Source of the DNA: Streptomyces sp. G44
GTDB taxonomy: Bacteria > Actinomycetota > Actinomycetes > Streptomycetales > Streptomycetaceae
Direction of reading: 5' to 3'
DNA length: 45,900 nucleotides
NCBI RefSeq assembly: GCF_016905445.1
Contig: NZ_JAFEXF010000037.1
Location: forward strand, 1-45,900
A program made the translations under genes and the position numbers. The notes beneath the pieces are model-generated. The model was not told the origin of the DNA, did no database searches, and saw nothing but the letters and a program-made list of their open reading frames with translations. How positions within the stretch are numbered: the first letter of the stretch is position 1; every line of letters starts with the position of its first letter. Shown one piece after another: positions 1 to 8,584 of the stretch.

Positions 1-1
1 G

Positions 2-82
2 CCCGCGGCCAAGCCGAGGACCGCCGCGCCCGCGGACGACTTCAGCGACATCGAGGCCATCTTGAAGAAGCACGGCATCTGA
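2..82 (+). CDS. 3' end of an unidentified CDS
   Basis: An open frame enters from the left edge and ends at TGA 80-82. The last residues read ADDFSDIEAILKKHGI after a Pro/Ala/Lys-rich stretch, the usual look of a flexible linker followed by a short acidic/basic helix at the C terminus of an actinobacterial protein. Only 26 residues are visible, so no family can be assigned. Good third-position GC and an undisturbed frame make it a real gene end. Confidence 0.6.
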   Translation, partial: PAAKPRTAAPADDFSDIEAILKKHGI

Positions 83-340
83 CGCCCCTGGCCCCCTCGC
101 GCCCCTCCCGCCTTCCGGCCGGGCGCGGTCGTCAACAACCGTCTGCGTTCCATGGGCGTGGCGGCTCCCTCGTTCGAGTGCGGGCTGCGCCGCCGCGTGT
201 CATGAGGTGAACGGCCGGGGGCCACGGACGGAACACTCCGGGCGCTGGACTTTTCCCCGTCACGGGATCCGGCGAACTGCCCCCTCGCCCGGGCGTGTTG
301 GTCACCGGGCGCCCGCCGCCTGCGTCATCATCAGCGCGAG

Positions 341-562
341 ATGCTGGACACCACCCCACAGGGCGATGAGGCCGCGCCGGACGACGGACGGCGAGCGGCA
401 TCGGCCCAAGAGCGACGACCTGCCGACGAAGAGCGGCACGCCACCGACGAAGAACCGCGAGGCTGCCTCTTCGCCCTTTCCCAGCCACCGCTGATGATCT
501 TCCTGACGGTGATCGGCATGCTGATCCTGCTGGCGTCCCTCCACGACCTGCTGCTGCTCTAG
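341..562 (+). CDS. small single-pass membrane protein, hypothetical
   Basis: This 73-residue ORF has a charged, Arg/Glu/Asp-rich N-terminal half (about residues 8-44) and one strongly hydrophobic segment at the C terminus (about residues 50-73, containing LMIFLTVIGMLILLAS). It is shaped like a tail-anchored small membrane protein. No clear ribosome binding site precedes ATG 341, and upstream in-frame starts are poor. The stop overlaps the convergent stop of the CGNR gene by two bases, a tight packing that favours a real gene. No family is recognised. Bases 83-340 hold no other gene I can support. Confidence 0.45.
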   Translation: MLDTTPQGDEAAPDDGRRAASAQERRPADEERHATDEEPRGCLFALSQPPLMIFLTVIGMLILLASLHDLLLL

Positions 563-1116
563 CCCGCGGCTTCCTTGCGGCGGGCCCGGTACGCGGCGAC
601 ATGCAGACGGTTGCCGCAGGTGCGGCTGTCGCAGTAGCGGCGGGAGCGGTTGCGGGAGAGGTCGACGAAGGCGTGCCGGCAGTCCGGCGCCTCGCAGCGC
701 CGCAGCCGCTCCTGCTCGCCGGCGACCACGAAGAAGGCCAGCGCCATCCCGCAGTCGGCCGCCAGGTGGTCGGCGACGGAGGCGCCCGGCGCGAAGTAGT
801 GGATGTGCCAGTCGTAGCCGTCGTGGTCGGTGAGGCGGGGCGTGGTGCCCGCCGCCGCGACCAGTTCGTTGATGATCGTGGACGCGGCCCCGGGCTCGGG
901 GTTGGCGAAGACCTCGGCGAAGCGGCCGCGGACCCGGCGCACATCGGCGAGGTCACGCTCCGAGAGCACCCCGACATCGCTCACGTCGTGTCTTCGTACG
1001 AAGTCGCCGAGCGCCGCCAGGTCCGCGAGTCCGTCGGTGCCGCCCTCCTCGGGTGCGGTGTTCACCAGATCGACCACGGCGTCGAGAGAACACCGGTTGT
1101 CGTGGGTGATCAGCAC
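559..1116 (-). CDS. CGNR zinc-finger domain protein, likely transcriptional regulator
   Basis: About 185 residues. The C terminus carries the CGNR zinc finger, CEAPDC...RRYCDSRTCGNR, with four cysteines placed to bind one zinc (C-x4-C ... C-x4-C) and the family-naming CGNR motif. The N-terminal part, with DAVVDLVNT, is the ABATE-like domain normally paired with it in actinobacteria. These proteins are thought to be DNA-binding stress regulators; the ligand is unknown. I place the start at GTG 1116 because AGGGAG lies six bases upstream; the open frame runs on to 1194 without a better site. It lies downstream of ssgB on the same strand but is separated from it by a strong hairpin, so it is probably transcribed separately. 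Confidence 0.8.
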   Translation of the reverse strand: MLITHDNRCSLDAVVDLVNTAPEEGGTDGLADLAALGDFVRRHDVSDVGVLSERDLADVRRVRGRFAEVFANPEPGAASTIINELVAAAGTTPRLTDHDGYDWHIHYFAPGASVADHLAADCGMALAFFVVAGEQERLRRCEAPDCRHAFVDLSRNRSRRYCDSRTCGNRLHVAAYRARRKEAAG

Positions 1117-1192
1117 GATGCGCTCCCTGGCCAGAAGGTCGGGCCGGTGCCCGCCGATGCTGGCCGATGCTAGCGGCTTCGCCGGGAGACGC

Positions 1193-1236
1193 ACCGGCGC
1201 CGCCGCCGCGGAGGATCCCGCGGCGGCGGCGCCGGT
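1193..1236 (-). terminator. perfect 19-bp inverted repeat, terminator after ssgB
   Basis: Arms 1193-1211 and 1218-1236 are perfectly complementary (ACCGGCGCCGCCGCCGCGG and its reverse complement) around a 6-base loop AGGATC. It lies about 120 bp past the ssgB stop and upstream of the CGNR start, so it most likely ends ssgB transcription. There is no U-tract, as is common in Streptomyces. Confidence 0.75.
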
Positions 1237-1356
1237 GACTGTTTTCTGTTCGCCTTGTCTCGGCTTGTCCCGCCTCTGGGCCGTGACTGTGTCGTTACTG
1301 CCTGCGCCGTCGCCCCGAGTCGGACGGCGTGGGGGGATCTCGACGCTCCCGTGCCG

Positions 1357-1770
1357 TCAGCTTTCGGCCAGGATGTGTGACAGCTCGGTGTCGAGATCGA
1401 AGTGGCGGTGCTCCGTGCCGGGCGGCACGGCCGCGTCTGTTCGCTTCAGGAAGGACTCCAGGGCCCGCGCCGGGGCCTCGAGCAGAGCCTCGCCCTCCGG
1501 CGAGCTCAGGGCGATGCAGACAACGCCCTGACCGTGGCTCCGGGACGGCCAGACTCGGACGTCGCCGGTTCCGGTGGGCCGGTGCAGGCCCTCGGCGAGG
1601 AGGTCGCGGGCGAACACCCACTCGACCGTTTCCTCGGCTCCGGTGTGGAAGGTGGCGTGCACGGCATAGGGATCGGCCGTGTCATACCGCAGTCCTGCGG
1701 GTACAGGCAGTGAGGACTCGCTCGACACAACGAGGCGCAGGTGCAGCTCGCAGCTGACCGTGGTGTTCAT
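1357..1770 (-). CDS. ssgB: SsgB, sporulation cell-division activator (SALP family)
   Basis: The 137-residue product, starting MNTTVSCELHLRLVVSSESS and ending in FDLDTELSHILAES, matches my memory of S. coelicolor SsgB in sequence and length. SsgB is recruited by SsgA to future septum sites, then recruits FtsZ, setting where sporulation septa form in aerial hyphae. The start is ATG 1770; in-frame extension to 1836 lacks SsgB-like sequence. In S. coelicolor ssgB is transcribed with the stress sigma factor SigH. I see a GTTT element upstream (minus strand, about 1847-1850) but no convincing GGGTAT partner, so that control is unproven here. It is divergent from the TIGR02611 gene. Confidence 0.97.
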   Translation of the reverse strand: MNTTVSCELHLRLVVSSESSLPVPAGLRYDTADPYAVHATFHTGAEETVEWVFARDLLAEGLHRPTGTGDVRVWPSRSHGQGVVCIALSSPEGEALLEAPARALESFLKRTDAAVPPGTEHRHFDLDTELSHILAES

Positions 1771-1851
1771 AAGCGCCAGGGCCTTTCGCTCAGTGTGCGC
1801 TCGGGGATTCGCACGTCGGCGAAATCGACATGCCACCTACGGTGCCGTTGT

Positions 1852-1869
1852 AAACCCCTCTGAGGGTTT
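1852..1869. promoter_or_regulatory. inverted repeat between ssgB and the TIGR02611 gene
   Basis: AAACCC (1852-1857) and GGGTTT (1864-1869) form an inverted repeat in the roughly 190-bp divergent spacer, with an overlapping CCCTC-T-GAGGG core. It is unusually AT-containing for this genome and sits where an operator for either gene would act. No known regulator is matched. Confidence 0.3.
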
Positions 1870-1961
1870 TGCGTGTCTTTAGGTAGCTCGACTGGCGGGT
1901 TCTCTCTTCCGTTCGTGCACCCATTCCAGTGACGGGTTTCCGTCCGGTAGGGTTTGGCCGT

Positions 1962-2405
1962 ATGAATACGGGGAGTAAGGGGCGTAGCGAACCCGCGGAG
2001 GTCGCGGAAGCGCCCGACGAGGCGCAGGCCGAGCAGCCGCTCGGGTCCCGGGCGCCGCAGTACATCCAGGCCCGCAAGGCGCTGCACCTGAGCTGGCAGG
2101 TCGGCGTTTTCATCGTGGGCCTCGCGGTAGTCGTCGCGGGCATCATCATGCTCCCGCTGCCCGGCCCCGGCTGGCTGGTGATCTTCGGCGGAATGGCGAT
2201 CTGGGCGACCGAGTTCGTCTGGGCCCAGCTGGTGCTGCGCTGGACGAAGCGCAAGGTCACCGAGGCCGCGCAGCGCGCGCTCGACCCGAAGGTCCGCCGC
2301 CGGAACATCATCCTGACGACCATCGGCCTGGTGATCGTCGCGGTGCTGGTCGCGATCTACGTCTGGAAGTTCGGCATCACCATGCCGTGGAAGATCAAGG
2401 AGTGA
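1962..2405 (+). CDS. TIGR02611 family membrane protein
   Basis: The 147-residue product has an acidic, Ala/Glu-rich N-terminal tail (about residues 1-35). Two hydrophobic hairpin segments follow, with the PGPGW-type signature LPLPGPGWLVIFGG near residues 64-77, then a basic loop (LRWTKRKV) and a final transmembrane segment before WKFGITMPWKIKE. This is the Streptomyces TIGR02611 family; its function is unknown. ATG 1962 is chosen because GGTAGGG lies about eight bases upstream; a GTG at 1929 is in frame but lacks such a site. It is divergent from ssgB, its usual partner in Streptomyces as far as I recall. Confidence 0.85.
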   Translation: MNTGSKGRSEPAEVAEAPDEAQAEQPLGSRAPQYIQARKALHLSWQVGVFIVGLAVVVAGIIMLPLPGPGWLVIFGGMAIWATEFVWAQLVLRWTKRKVTEAAQRALDPKVRRRNIILTTIGLVIVAVLVAIYVWKFGITMPWKIKE

Positions 2406-2470
2406 CCGAGAGGTGACTCCGAGGCGGTCGGGAGCACCCGCTGACATGCGGTAATGTTCTCTGTGCGCCC

Positions 2471-2542
2471 GGGCGATTAGCTCAGTGGGAGAGCGCTTCG
2501 TTCACACCGAAGAGGTCACTGGTTCGAACCCAGTATCGCCCA
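2471..2542 (+). tRNA. tRNA-Val (anticodon CAC)
   Basis: The acceptor arms GGGCGAT (2471-2477) and ATCGCCC (2535-2541) pair, with discriminator A at 2542 and no encoded CCA. The D arm is GCTC AGTGGGA GAGC. The anticodon arm CTTCG-TTCACAC-CGAAG gives anticodon CAC, reading GUG valine codons. The T arm contains GGTTCGAACC. All four arms fold without mismatch. Confidence 0.96.
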
Positions 2543-2551
2543 CCCCGGATT

Positions 2552-2582
2552 GCGGCCCGGAGGCTTTCAGCCTCCGGGCCGC
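2552..2582 (+). terminator. hairpin terminator after tRNA-Val
   Basis: 14-bp perfect arms (GCGGCCCGGAGGCT and AGCCTCCGGGCCGC) flank a 3-base loop TTC, starting ten bases past the tRNA 3' end. Confidence 0.85.
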
Positions 2583-2646
2583 TCTCGTATTTCCTGTGTC
2601 CCGCAAGGGAATTGACGGGTCCACATAGGGCGGCGGCGGACCGTAT

Positions 2647-4302
2647 TCAGTGCATTCGGCCGAGGACATTCCGCAACCGCCGCGCGTCACGCAGCCGTTG
2701 CTCGTACGTCGCGCCGACGCCCAGAAGCAGCAGACCCGCCAGCGCGGGCGGCAGCCAGCGCGGCAGGGCGCCCGCCACCTGCACGAGATACGGCGCCAGT
2801 TCGTGCAGGGCGTCCAGGGCGAGCACCGTGCCGCCGAGGACCAGCGGGGCGCGCAGCCGGTGCCGGGCCCCGACCAGCGTCAGCGTGAGCGCCGCGGCAC
2901 CGAGCAGCAGGGGGCGCTGCCAGTGCGGGTCGCCCCAGGCGGCGGCGAGGCTCGGCAGCAGTGTCAGGGCGAGGCCGGGACCGTAGGCCACCCAGGAGGA
3001 GACCCCGGGGTCGCGGCGGCGCCGCAGCAGACCGAGGAGCAGCGCGGGGACGGTCGCCGGAAGCGTGTACGCCTCCGGAGTCACCACCTCCCAGGCGGCG
3101 AGACGGACCCAGCTCGCCAGGAGGAACAGCGCCCCGGCCGCGTATCCCACCGGCCGGCGGTCGGGACGCAACGCCGTGCCCGCCGCGATGACCCCGCAGA
3201 GGGCCAGTGCCAGGGCGAGCGTCGGGGCGTGGGCCGAGGTGAGGGCGAGGGCGAACGCCCCGGCCGCGGCCGCCGTGACCTCGACCGGCAGGGCCAGCGG
3301 ATGCCGCCCCAGGCGGGCGGCGGCGAACGCGGTGAGGGCCGGGACGGTCAGGGCGGCCAGGCCGATGTGCTCCAGGCGCAGCCCCGCTGCGGCACCGGCG
3401 GCGCACACGAGCGCGGTGGCGTACGCGAGAGCCGCGCTGGCGGCGAGGGCGGCGGCGCCCGGCCCATGGGGCGCGGGGGCGGCTGCCTCGTCCCGGGGTG
3501 AAGGCGCCCGGCGGGCGATCCGCGGGCATGCGGTCAGGAACAGGGCCGTGAGCGCGCCGAGCGTGCCGAGAGTCGCCGCCTCGGTCGACAGGGAGAGGAA
3601 CGCGACGCCCACCGAGGACGCCGAGGCCAGAGCCGAAGCCGTCAGGGCGGAGGCGCTGGACGTGGCGCGGGCGGCGACGATCAGCAGGACCGCGGCCACC
3701 CCGATCTGGGCCGCCAGTCCGACGGCGTACGGAAGGCGCAGCGCGGACGGCAGCGCGACACCGGCGGCCCAGGCGAGCGCCAGTGCGGCGTGGCGGACGA
3801 CGCGATGCGCCGTGGCGTTGTTCCCGGGGAGCGAGCCGAGCGGGGCGGATCCCGTACGGAACGACCCGGAGGCCAGGAGCAGGACCGCCGCGGTCGTCGC
3901 GAGGACCACGGGGGCCAGGAGCGGGTGGGGGAGGGGCGGTTCGACGAGGAGGGCGGCCCGGGCGTCCGGCGGGGCGCCCGTCCAGGCCCGCGTGGCCCAG
4001 CCCAGCGGGCCGAGCAGGGCCACGGCGGTGACGGGGAGCGCCCACAGCGCCGCGAGAGCCTGGACCACGGCCGAGGCGCCGACGCCCGCGCCGCCCTCTG
4101 CCACGCCCTCGGGACCGCCGGAAACCACGGCCTCGGACTCACCCGCAGCACCGCACTGAAAGGGGTCCGCTGAAAGGAGTCCGCTGAAAAGGGTCCACTG
4201 CGAAGGGGCCACTGCGAAGGGACTGCTGAGAAGGGTCCAGTGCGAAGGGGTCCACGGCGAAGGGTCCCTGAGCAGAGGGGCCGGGGAGCGGCCCCTCTGC
4301 AC
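2647..4302 (-). CDS. multi-pass membrane protein, SCO7613 C-terminal-domain-like, probably N-terminally shortened
   Basis: The last roughly 480 residues are almost entirely Ala/Leu/Val transmembrane helices (about 12-14). They end in the pattern GATYEQRLRDARRLRNVLGRM, which I associate with Streptomyces membrane proteins called SCO7613 C-terminal domain proteins; several other stretches (RPDRRPVGYAAGALFLLASW, HELAPYLVQVAGALPRWLPP) fit too. Those are usually much longer, with an N-terminal zinc-ribbon half that is absent here. The open frame starts at GTG 4302, four bases after the stop of the upstream gene, but its first roughly 50 codons cross a 14-bp tandem repeat that cannot keep frame. 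The true start may therefore be lower, for example GTG 4128. Function unknown. Confidence 0.6.
   Translation of the reverse strand: MQRGRSPAPLLRDPSPWTPSHWTLLSSPFAVAPSQWTLFSGLLSADPFQCGAAGESEAVVSGGPEGVAEGGAGVGASAVVQALAALWALPVTAVALLGPLGWATRAWTGAPPDARAALLVEPPLPHPLLAPVVLATTAAVLLLASGSFRTGSAPLGSLPGNNATAHRVVRHAALALAWAAGVALPSALRLPYAVGLAAQIGVAAVLLIVAARATSSASALTASALASASSVGVAFLSLSTEAATLGTLGALTALFLTACPRIARRAPSPRDEAAAPAPHGPGAAALAASAALAYATALVCAAGAAAGLRLEHIGLAALTVPALTAFAAARLGRHPLALPVEVTAAAAGAFALALTSAHAPTLALALALCGVIAAGTALRPDRRPVGYAAGALFLLASWVRLAAWEVVTPEAYTLPATVPALLLGLLRRRRDPGVSSWVAYGPGLALTLLPSLAAAWGDPHWQRPLLLGAAALTLTLVGARHRLRAPLVLGGTVLALDALHELAPYLVQVAGALPRWLPPALAGLLLLGVGATYEQRLRDARRLRNVLGRMH
4156..4280. repeat. 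14-bp tandem repeat, about nine units
   Basis: Successive units read CTGAAAGGGGTCCG, CTGAAAGGAGTCCG, CTGAAAAGGGTCCA, CTGCGAAGGGGCCA, CTGCGAAGGGACTG, CTGAGAAGGGTCCA, then one 15-base and one 13-base variant, fading out near 4280. The 14-bp period is not a multiple of three. It lies in the 5' part of the minus-strand membrane-protein ORF, just after the stop of the preceding gene. Confidence 0.9.
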
Positions 4303-4306
4303 CGCG

Positions 4307-5086
4307 TCAGTCGTCCTGCTCCCCCAGGAGCGGCCGCAGCTGCTCGGGCAGGAGATCCTCGCAGGACTGCTGCGACGTGGTGGTGAGCGCGTCGTCCACG
4401 CACGTGTAGTAGTCGCGGTACACCAGCTGCGCCGTGAATGTCCCCGCCACCATGATCAGCGCCAGCGCGCCCGTCACCAGGCCACTGATGGCGGCCGTCG
4501 TCTGCGGCCGCGTCGACGACGGCGGTCCGCCCTGCGGCCCACCGCCCTGGGCGCCGGCACCGGTCGCGGGCCGCGTCGGATCCGGCGTACGCGGCTTCGC
4601 CCGCAGCGACTGGACGGCCCACATCACCGCGAAGGCGCCGAGCGCCAGTGCGACGTACCGCCAGCCGAACAGCGCGAAGAAGAAGGCCCACATGCCCGAG
4701 AGGAGGGCGTAGCGCGCGCGGCGCTGGGCGGGGTCCGTCGGGTCCCAGCGCAGGCCGCCGCCGCCGGGACCGGAGGGTCCCTCCTTGCCGGGGCCGCCCT
4801 GCGGGCCGGGCCGCTCGCCGAAGCCGCCCGGGGAACGGCCGGGCTGGCGGTCGCTCCACTGGCTGCCCCAGGGAGAGCCGTGGCCGCCGGAGCCCTCGGG
4901 CGAGGAACCGTCATGGCCCTCGGAGGGGCGGCGCGGCTGCCACGGACGGTCCGGTGTCCCCTCCGGCGGCGGCGCGAAGGGGTTGTCGTCGTCCTTGCCC
5001 GTGCCCTGGGAGCCCGAGCCCCGGGACTCCGGTCCCTGGGAGTCGGAGTCCTGCGGTGGAGACGAAGGGCGGCTACGGTCCGGCAT
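4307..5086 (-). CDS. hypothetical membrane protein with disordered Pro/Gly/Ser N-terminal half
   Basis: 259 residues. Residues 1-115 are low-complexity, rich in Ser, Gly, Pro, Asp and Gln (start MPDRSRPSSPPQDSDSQG), and presumably cytoplasmic and disordered. Two adjacent hydrophobic segments follow (about 126-165, with SGMWAFFFALFGW), then a second disordered linker, then a third segment (about 195-218). The C terminus is acidic with two cysteines (YTCVDDAL and SCEDLLPEQL), probably outside the membrane. I do not recognise a named family. ATG 5086 is the only good start; the gene is divergent from purN. Confidence 0.75.
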   Translation of the reverse strand: MPDRSRPSSPPQDSDSQGPESRGSGSQGTGKDDDNPFAPPPEGTPDRPWQPRRPSEGHDGSSPEGSGGHGSPWGSQWSDRQPGRSPGGFGERPGPQGGPGKEGPSGPGGGGLRWDPTDPAQRRARYALLSGMWAFFFALFGWRYVALALGAFAVMWAVQSLRAKPRTPDPTRPATGAGAQGGGPQGGPPSSTRPQTTAAISGLVTGALALIMVAGTFTAQLVYRDYYTCVDDALTTTSQQSCEDLLPEQLRPLLGEQDD

Positions 5087-5258
5087 CAGGTGTGCGTCTT
5101 CCCCTTGGTAGAGCCGTGGTGGAGAGCCGTGGAGCCCGCATGCGGCACCGCGTGCGGCCCGGCCACCCGGCGATCGTCGGTATTGGCGCCTTTTCCCCAG
5201 ACGCTACCTTCCGCGCGCGCCCCCGTCCCGTGAGGGGCGGTTCCGGGTGCCGGTATCG

Positions 5259-5286
5259 TTGCTGACGGTCGGCCGCTTCGTAGAGT
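5259..5286 (+). promoter_or_regulatory. possible promoter for purN-purH
   Basis: TTGCTG (5259-5264) and TAGAGT (5281-5286), spaced 16 bases, resemble a housekeeping-sigma promoter and would start transcription about 65 bases before the purN start. The leader has a small CCCCG...CGGGG hairpin around 5292-5306. This rests on pattern only. Confidence 0.35.
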
Positions 5287-5357
5287 TCCCCGTATCGCGG
5301 GGCTCGAAGCCTTCGTACGACCGTACAAAGACGCATCTCCCGAGAAAGGGCCCCGCT

Positions 5358-6011
5358 GTGGCCGAACGCGCCGTGGCCAAGAGCGCTGTGGACCCGCGTC
5401 CCAAGCGACTCGTCGTGCTCGTCTCCGGTTCGGGCACCAACCTCCAGGCCCTGATCGACGCCATCGACACCCAGGGCGCGGGGGCCTACGGCGCCGAGAT
5501 CGTCGCCGTGGGCGCCGACCGCGACGGCATCGCGGGCCTGGAGCGCGCCGAGCGCGCCGGGGTCCCTACCTTCGTCTGCCGCGTGAAGGACCACGCGACC
5601 CGCGACGCGTGGGACCTGGCCCTGGCCGAGGCGACGGCCGCGCACGGACCGGACCTGGTGGTCTCCGCCGGGTTCATGAAGATCGTGGGGAAGGAGTTCC
5701 TCGCGCGCTTCGGCGGGCGGTTCGTGAACACGCACCCCGCCCTGCTGCCCAGTTTTCCGGGGGCCCACGGCGCGCGCGACGCGCTCGCGTACGGCGTGAA
5801 GGTCACCGGCTGCACCGTCCACTTCGTCGACGACGGCGTCGACACCGGCCCGATCATCGCCCAGGGCGTGGTCGAGGTCCGGGACGAGGACGACGAGAGC
5901 GCTCTGCACGAGCGCATCAAGGAAGTCGAGCGCACGCTGCTCGTCGATGTCGTGGGGCGTCTGGCCCGGCACGGCTACCGCATTGAGGGACGAAAGGTTC
6001 TTATCCCGTGA
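5358..6011 (+). CDS. purN: phosphoribosylglycinamide formyltransferase (PurN)
   Basis: PurN transfers the formyl group of 10-formyl-tetrahydrofolate to GAR, the third step of purine synthesis, in the cytoplasm. The 217-residue protein has the N-terminal phosphate-binding turn VSGSGTNLQ and the catalytic segment [20 protein letters not shown] (catalytic Asn and His). The folate-site [10 protein letters not shown] carries the conserved Asp. The start is GTG 5358, seven bases after GAGAAAGGG; the frame extends to 5247 but without family sequence. Its TGA overlaps the GTG of purH by two bases, so the two are translationally coupled. FolD, encoded 2.5 kb downstream, feeds its cofactor pool. Confidence 0.97.
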   Translation: MAERAVAKSAVDPRPKRLVVLVSGSGTNLQALIDAIDTQGAGAYGAEIVAVGADRDGIAGLERAERAGVPTFVCRVKDHATRDAWDLALAEATAAHGPDLVVSAGFMKIVGKEFLARFGGRFVNTHPALLPSFPGAHGARDALAYGVKVTGCTVHFVDDGVDTGPIIAQGVVEVRDEDDESALHERIKEVERTLLVDVVGRLARHGYRIEGRKVLIP

Positions 6012-7591
6012 CCGCCGAAGCTACGAACGCGAACGCGAACACCGCGCAGCGCCCCATCAGGCGCGCGCTCGTCAGCGTCTACGACAAGACCGGACTCGAA
6101 GACCTCGCGCGCGGGCTGCACGAGGCGGATGTCGAGCTCGTCTCCACCGGCTCGACCGCCGCGCGGATCGCCGCCGCCGGGGTGCCCGTCACCAAGGTCG
6201 AGGAGCTGACCGGCTTCCCCGAGTGCCTGGACGGCCGGGTCAAGACCCTGCACCCCAAGGTCCACGCGGGCATCCTCGCCGACCTGCGCCTGGAGGACCA
6301 CCGCCGCCAGCTCGACGAGCTGGGCGTCGAGCCCTTCCAGCTCGTCGTCGTGAACCTCTACCCCTTCAAGGAGACCGTCGCCTCCGGCGCCACTCCCGAC
6401 GAGTGCGTGGAGCAGATCGACATCGGCGGCCCCTCGATGGTCCGCGCCGCCGCCAAGAACCACCCCTCCGTCGCGGTCGTCACCGACCCGAAGCGGTACG
6501 CCGACGTCCTCGCGGCGGTCAAGGCGGGCGGCTTCGACCTGGCCGCGCGCAAGCGGCTCGCGGGAGAAGCGTTCCAGCACACGGCGGCGTACGACGTCGC
6601 GGTCGCCGGCTGGTTCGCCGAGGGGTACGCCGCCGCGGACGACTCGGGCCACCCCGCCTTCCTCGGCGCGACGTACGAGCGCAAGAACGTCCTGCGCTAC
6701 GGCGAGAACCCGCACCAGGGCGCGGCGTTGTACGTCGACGGCACGGGCGGCCTCGCCGAGGCCGAGCAGCTGCACGGCAAGGAGATGTCGTACAACAACT
6801 ACACGGACACGGACGCCGCGCGCCGTGCCGCGTACGACCACGACGAGTCCTGTGTGGCGATCATCAAGCACGCCAACCCGTGCGGCATCGCGATCGGCGC
6901 GGACGTCGCCGAGGCGCACCGCAAGGCGCACGCCTGCGACCCGCTCTCGGCGTTCGGCGGCGTCATCGCCGTCAACCGCCCGGTGAGCAAGGAGATGGCG
7001 GAGCAGGTCGCCGACATCTTCACCGAGGTCATCGTCGCGCCCGATTACGAGGACGGCGCGCTGGAGGCCCTCACCAAGAAGAAGAACATCCGCGTGCTGC
7101 GCGCCGAGCAGGCGCCGGCCAACCCCGTCGAGGTCAAGCAGATCGACGGCGGCGCGCTGCTCCAGGTGACCGACCGTCTCCAGGCCGACGGCGACGACCC
7201 CGCCAACTGGACGCTGGCCACGGGCGACGCGCTGGACGAGGGCGAGCTGGCCGAGCTGGCGTTCGCCTGGAAGGCGTGCCGGGCGGTCAAGTCCAACGCG
7301 ATCCTGCTCGCCAAGGACGGCGCCTCGGTCGGCGTCGGCATGGGCCAGGTCAACCGCGTCGACTCCGCGAAGCTCGCCGTCGAGCGGGCGGGCGAGGAGC
7401 GGGCACGCGGTTCGTACGCCGCGTCCGACGCGTTCTTCCCCTTCCCCGACGGCCTGGAGATCCTGACCGCCGCGGGCGTCAAGGCCGTGGTGCAGCCCGG
7501 CGGTTCGGTCCGCGACGAGCTGGTCGTGGAGGCGGCGAAGAAGGCGGGCGTCACGATGTACTTCACGGGGACGCGGCACTTCTTCCACTGA
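6008..7591 (+). CDS. purH: bifunctional AICAR formyltransferase / IMP cyclohydrolase (PurH)
   Basis: PurH carries out the last two steps to IMP: formylation of AICAR with 10-formyl-tetrahydrofolate, then ring closure. The 527-residue protein has the N-terminal MGS-like cyclohydrolase domain (about residues 17-150, with YDKTGL and STGSTAARI). The C-terminal transformylase domain has [20 protein letters not shown] and the catalytic Lys-His in KHANPCG, and ends GTRHFFH as expected. Length is normal. It starts at GTG 6008 inside the purN stop and is followed by a strong hairpin, so purN-purH is a two-gene operon. Confidence 0.98.
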   Translation: MTAEATNANANTAQRPIRRALVSVYDKTGLEDLARGLHEADVELVSTGSTAARIAAAGVPVTKVEELTGFPECLDGRVKTLHPKVHAGILADLRLEDHRRQLDELGVEPFQLVVVNLYPFKETVASGATPDECVEQIDIGGPSMVRAAAKNHPSVAVVTDPKRYADVLAAVKAGGFDLAARKRLAGEAFQHTAAYDVAVAGWFAEGYAAADDSGHPAFLGATYERKNVLRYGENPHQGAALYVDGTGGLAEAEQLHGKEMSYNNYTDTDAARRAAYDHDESCVAIIKHANPCGIAIGADVAEAHRKAHACDPLSAFGGVIAVNRPVSKEMAEQVADIFTEVIVAPDYEDGALEALTKKKNIRVLRAEQAPANPVEVKQIDGGALLQVTDRLQADGDDPANWTLATGDALDEGELAELAFAWKACRAVKSNAILLAKDGASVGVGMGQVNRVDSAKLAVERAGEERARGSYAASDAFFPFPDGLEILTAAGVKAVVQPGGSVRDELVVEAAKKAGVTMYFTGTRHFFH

Positions 7592-7631
7592 GCGTCCTTG
7601 AGGTGCGCGTGAGCGCTGCCCGGTGTACGTA

Positions 7632-7677
7632 CGACGGTGGCCGCGTCCTTCCCTCGGGAAGGGCGCGGCCACCGTCG
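7632..7677 (+). terminator. hairpin terminator after purH
   Basis: Perfect 14-bp arms CGACGGTGGCCGCG (7632-7645) and CGCGGCCACCGTCG (7664-7677) enclose a second, CCTTCCC/GGAAGG-type stem. It lies between convergent genes and may serve both. Confidence 0.85.
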
Positions 7678-7703
7678 GTGCCCCGAGCGGAGGGGCAGGG
7701 CGC

Positions 7704-8330
7704 TCAGTAGCGCGGGCGGCTGAACCAGGCGGTGCCGCTGGGGACGACCGGGGCCATCGTGATGACGACGGCGAAGACGACCCAGATGAGCGGGAAGATG
7801 ACGGCGGTCGCCAGGCCGGAGTCGAGACCGACGAAGAGGCCGATCAGGCCGAGGATGCCGCCGAGTGCGCCGTAGACCACGGTGGTGATCCGCACGCCCT
7901 GGCCGCCGCGGCTGAACTTCACGCCCAGCGTGATCGACAGGGCGGCGAGGCCCGCCGCGATGAGCGCGATGACGACGAAGATGCCGGCGGCCGCGTCACC
8001 GAAGTCACCCGTGCCGCTGAGCCCGAACTCGTCGGCGCTGTCGGAGACGTCGTTCGCGACCGCGGCCACGTACAGGTAGCCGATCGCGGCCAGGATCTGC
8101 ACCGCGGATATGAGGAACAGGAAGACCCGCGCGGTGACCAGGAGTCCCGGCATCGACTGCTGCATCATGTTGCCGCCCGGGTAGCCGGGGTAGGCCGGCT
8201 GCTGCGGGTAGCCGTAGCCCTGCTGCGGCGGGACGCCGGGCGGGGCCTGCTGGGGGTAGCCGTATCCGGGGCCGGGCGGGGGCTGCTGGGGCGGCTGCCC
8301 GTAGGGGTTGTTCGGGTCGCCGTAACTCAT
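7704..8330 (-). CDS. four-helix membrane protein with Pro/Gly/Gln/Tyr-rich N terminus, hypothetical
   Basis: 208 residues. Residues 1-55 are a low-complexity [12 protein letters not shown] tail ([16 protein letters not shown]...), common on the cytoplasmic side of actinobacterial membrane proteins. Four hydrophobic segments follow (about 64-90, 110-135, 143-166 and 172-195). The C terminus is [14 protein letters not shown] 8330 is supported by GGAGGA eight bases upstream; the open frame reaches 8372 but is probably untranslated there. The gene is convergent with purH and divergent from folD. Function is not predictable from sequence. Confidence 0.8.
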   Translation of the reverse strand: MSYGDPNNPYGQPPQQPPPGPGYGYPQQAPPGVPPQQGYGYPQQPAYPGYPGGNMMQQSMPGLLVTARVFLFLISAVQILAAIGYLYVAAVANDVSDSADEFGLSGTGDFGDAAAGIFVVIALIAAGLAALSITLGVKFSRGGQGVRITTVVYGALGGILGLIGLFVGLDSGLATAVIFPLIWVVFAVVITMAPVVPSGTAWFSRPRY

Positions 8331-8584
8331 GGCGGTCTTCCTCCGTCGGGTGGTGCGGGGACGACGCGGCACATCACGGAGGTAGGTCTTACAGATGCGG
8401 TCCGTCCCCCCGACACTGCCCGCGGCACTGTGCCGCTCATCGTTCTTTAGGCGCGGCTTATTTGTCCAGCCGGGTTACGTATGTGTTGTGCAAGTGCAAC
8501 CTCGCTGATCAGCCGTGGGCCGACGGGAGGCCGGGGGAGCGCCCTGATTGGTACCGGGCGGGCCTCATCCGGGAAGATGGGGTC

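Noticed and set aside
207..494. 95-residue plus-strand ORF
   Set aside because: Arg/Pro-rich throughout without domain or membrane segment; the frame at 341-562 is the better candidate.
2471..2600. tRNA-Val as an attachment site of an integrated element
   Set aside because: No repeated tRNA 3' end, integrase or excisionase gene is seen in the window, and the tRNA is followed at once by its own terminator.
2502..2690. Minus-strand 62-residue ORF ending GVGDTGFEPVTSS
   Set aside because: This is the well-known false peptide made by reading through the complement of a tRNA gene; it overlaps tRNA-Val.
5975..7672. 565-residue minus-strand ORF opposite purH
   Set aside because: Antisense shadow caused by codon bias; purH is certain from its motifs.
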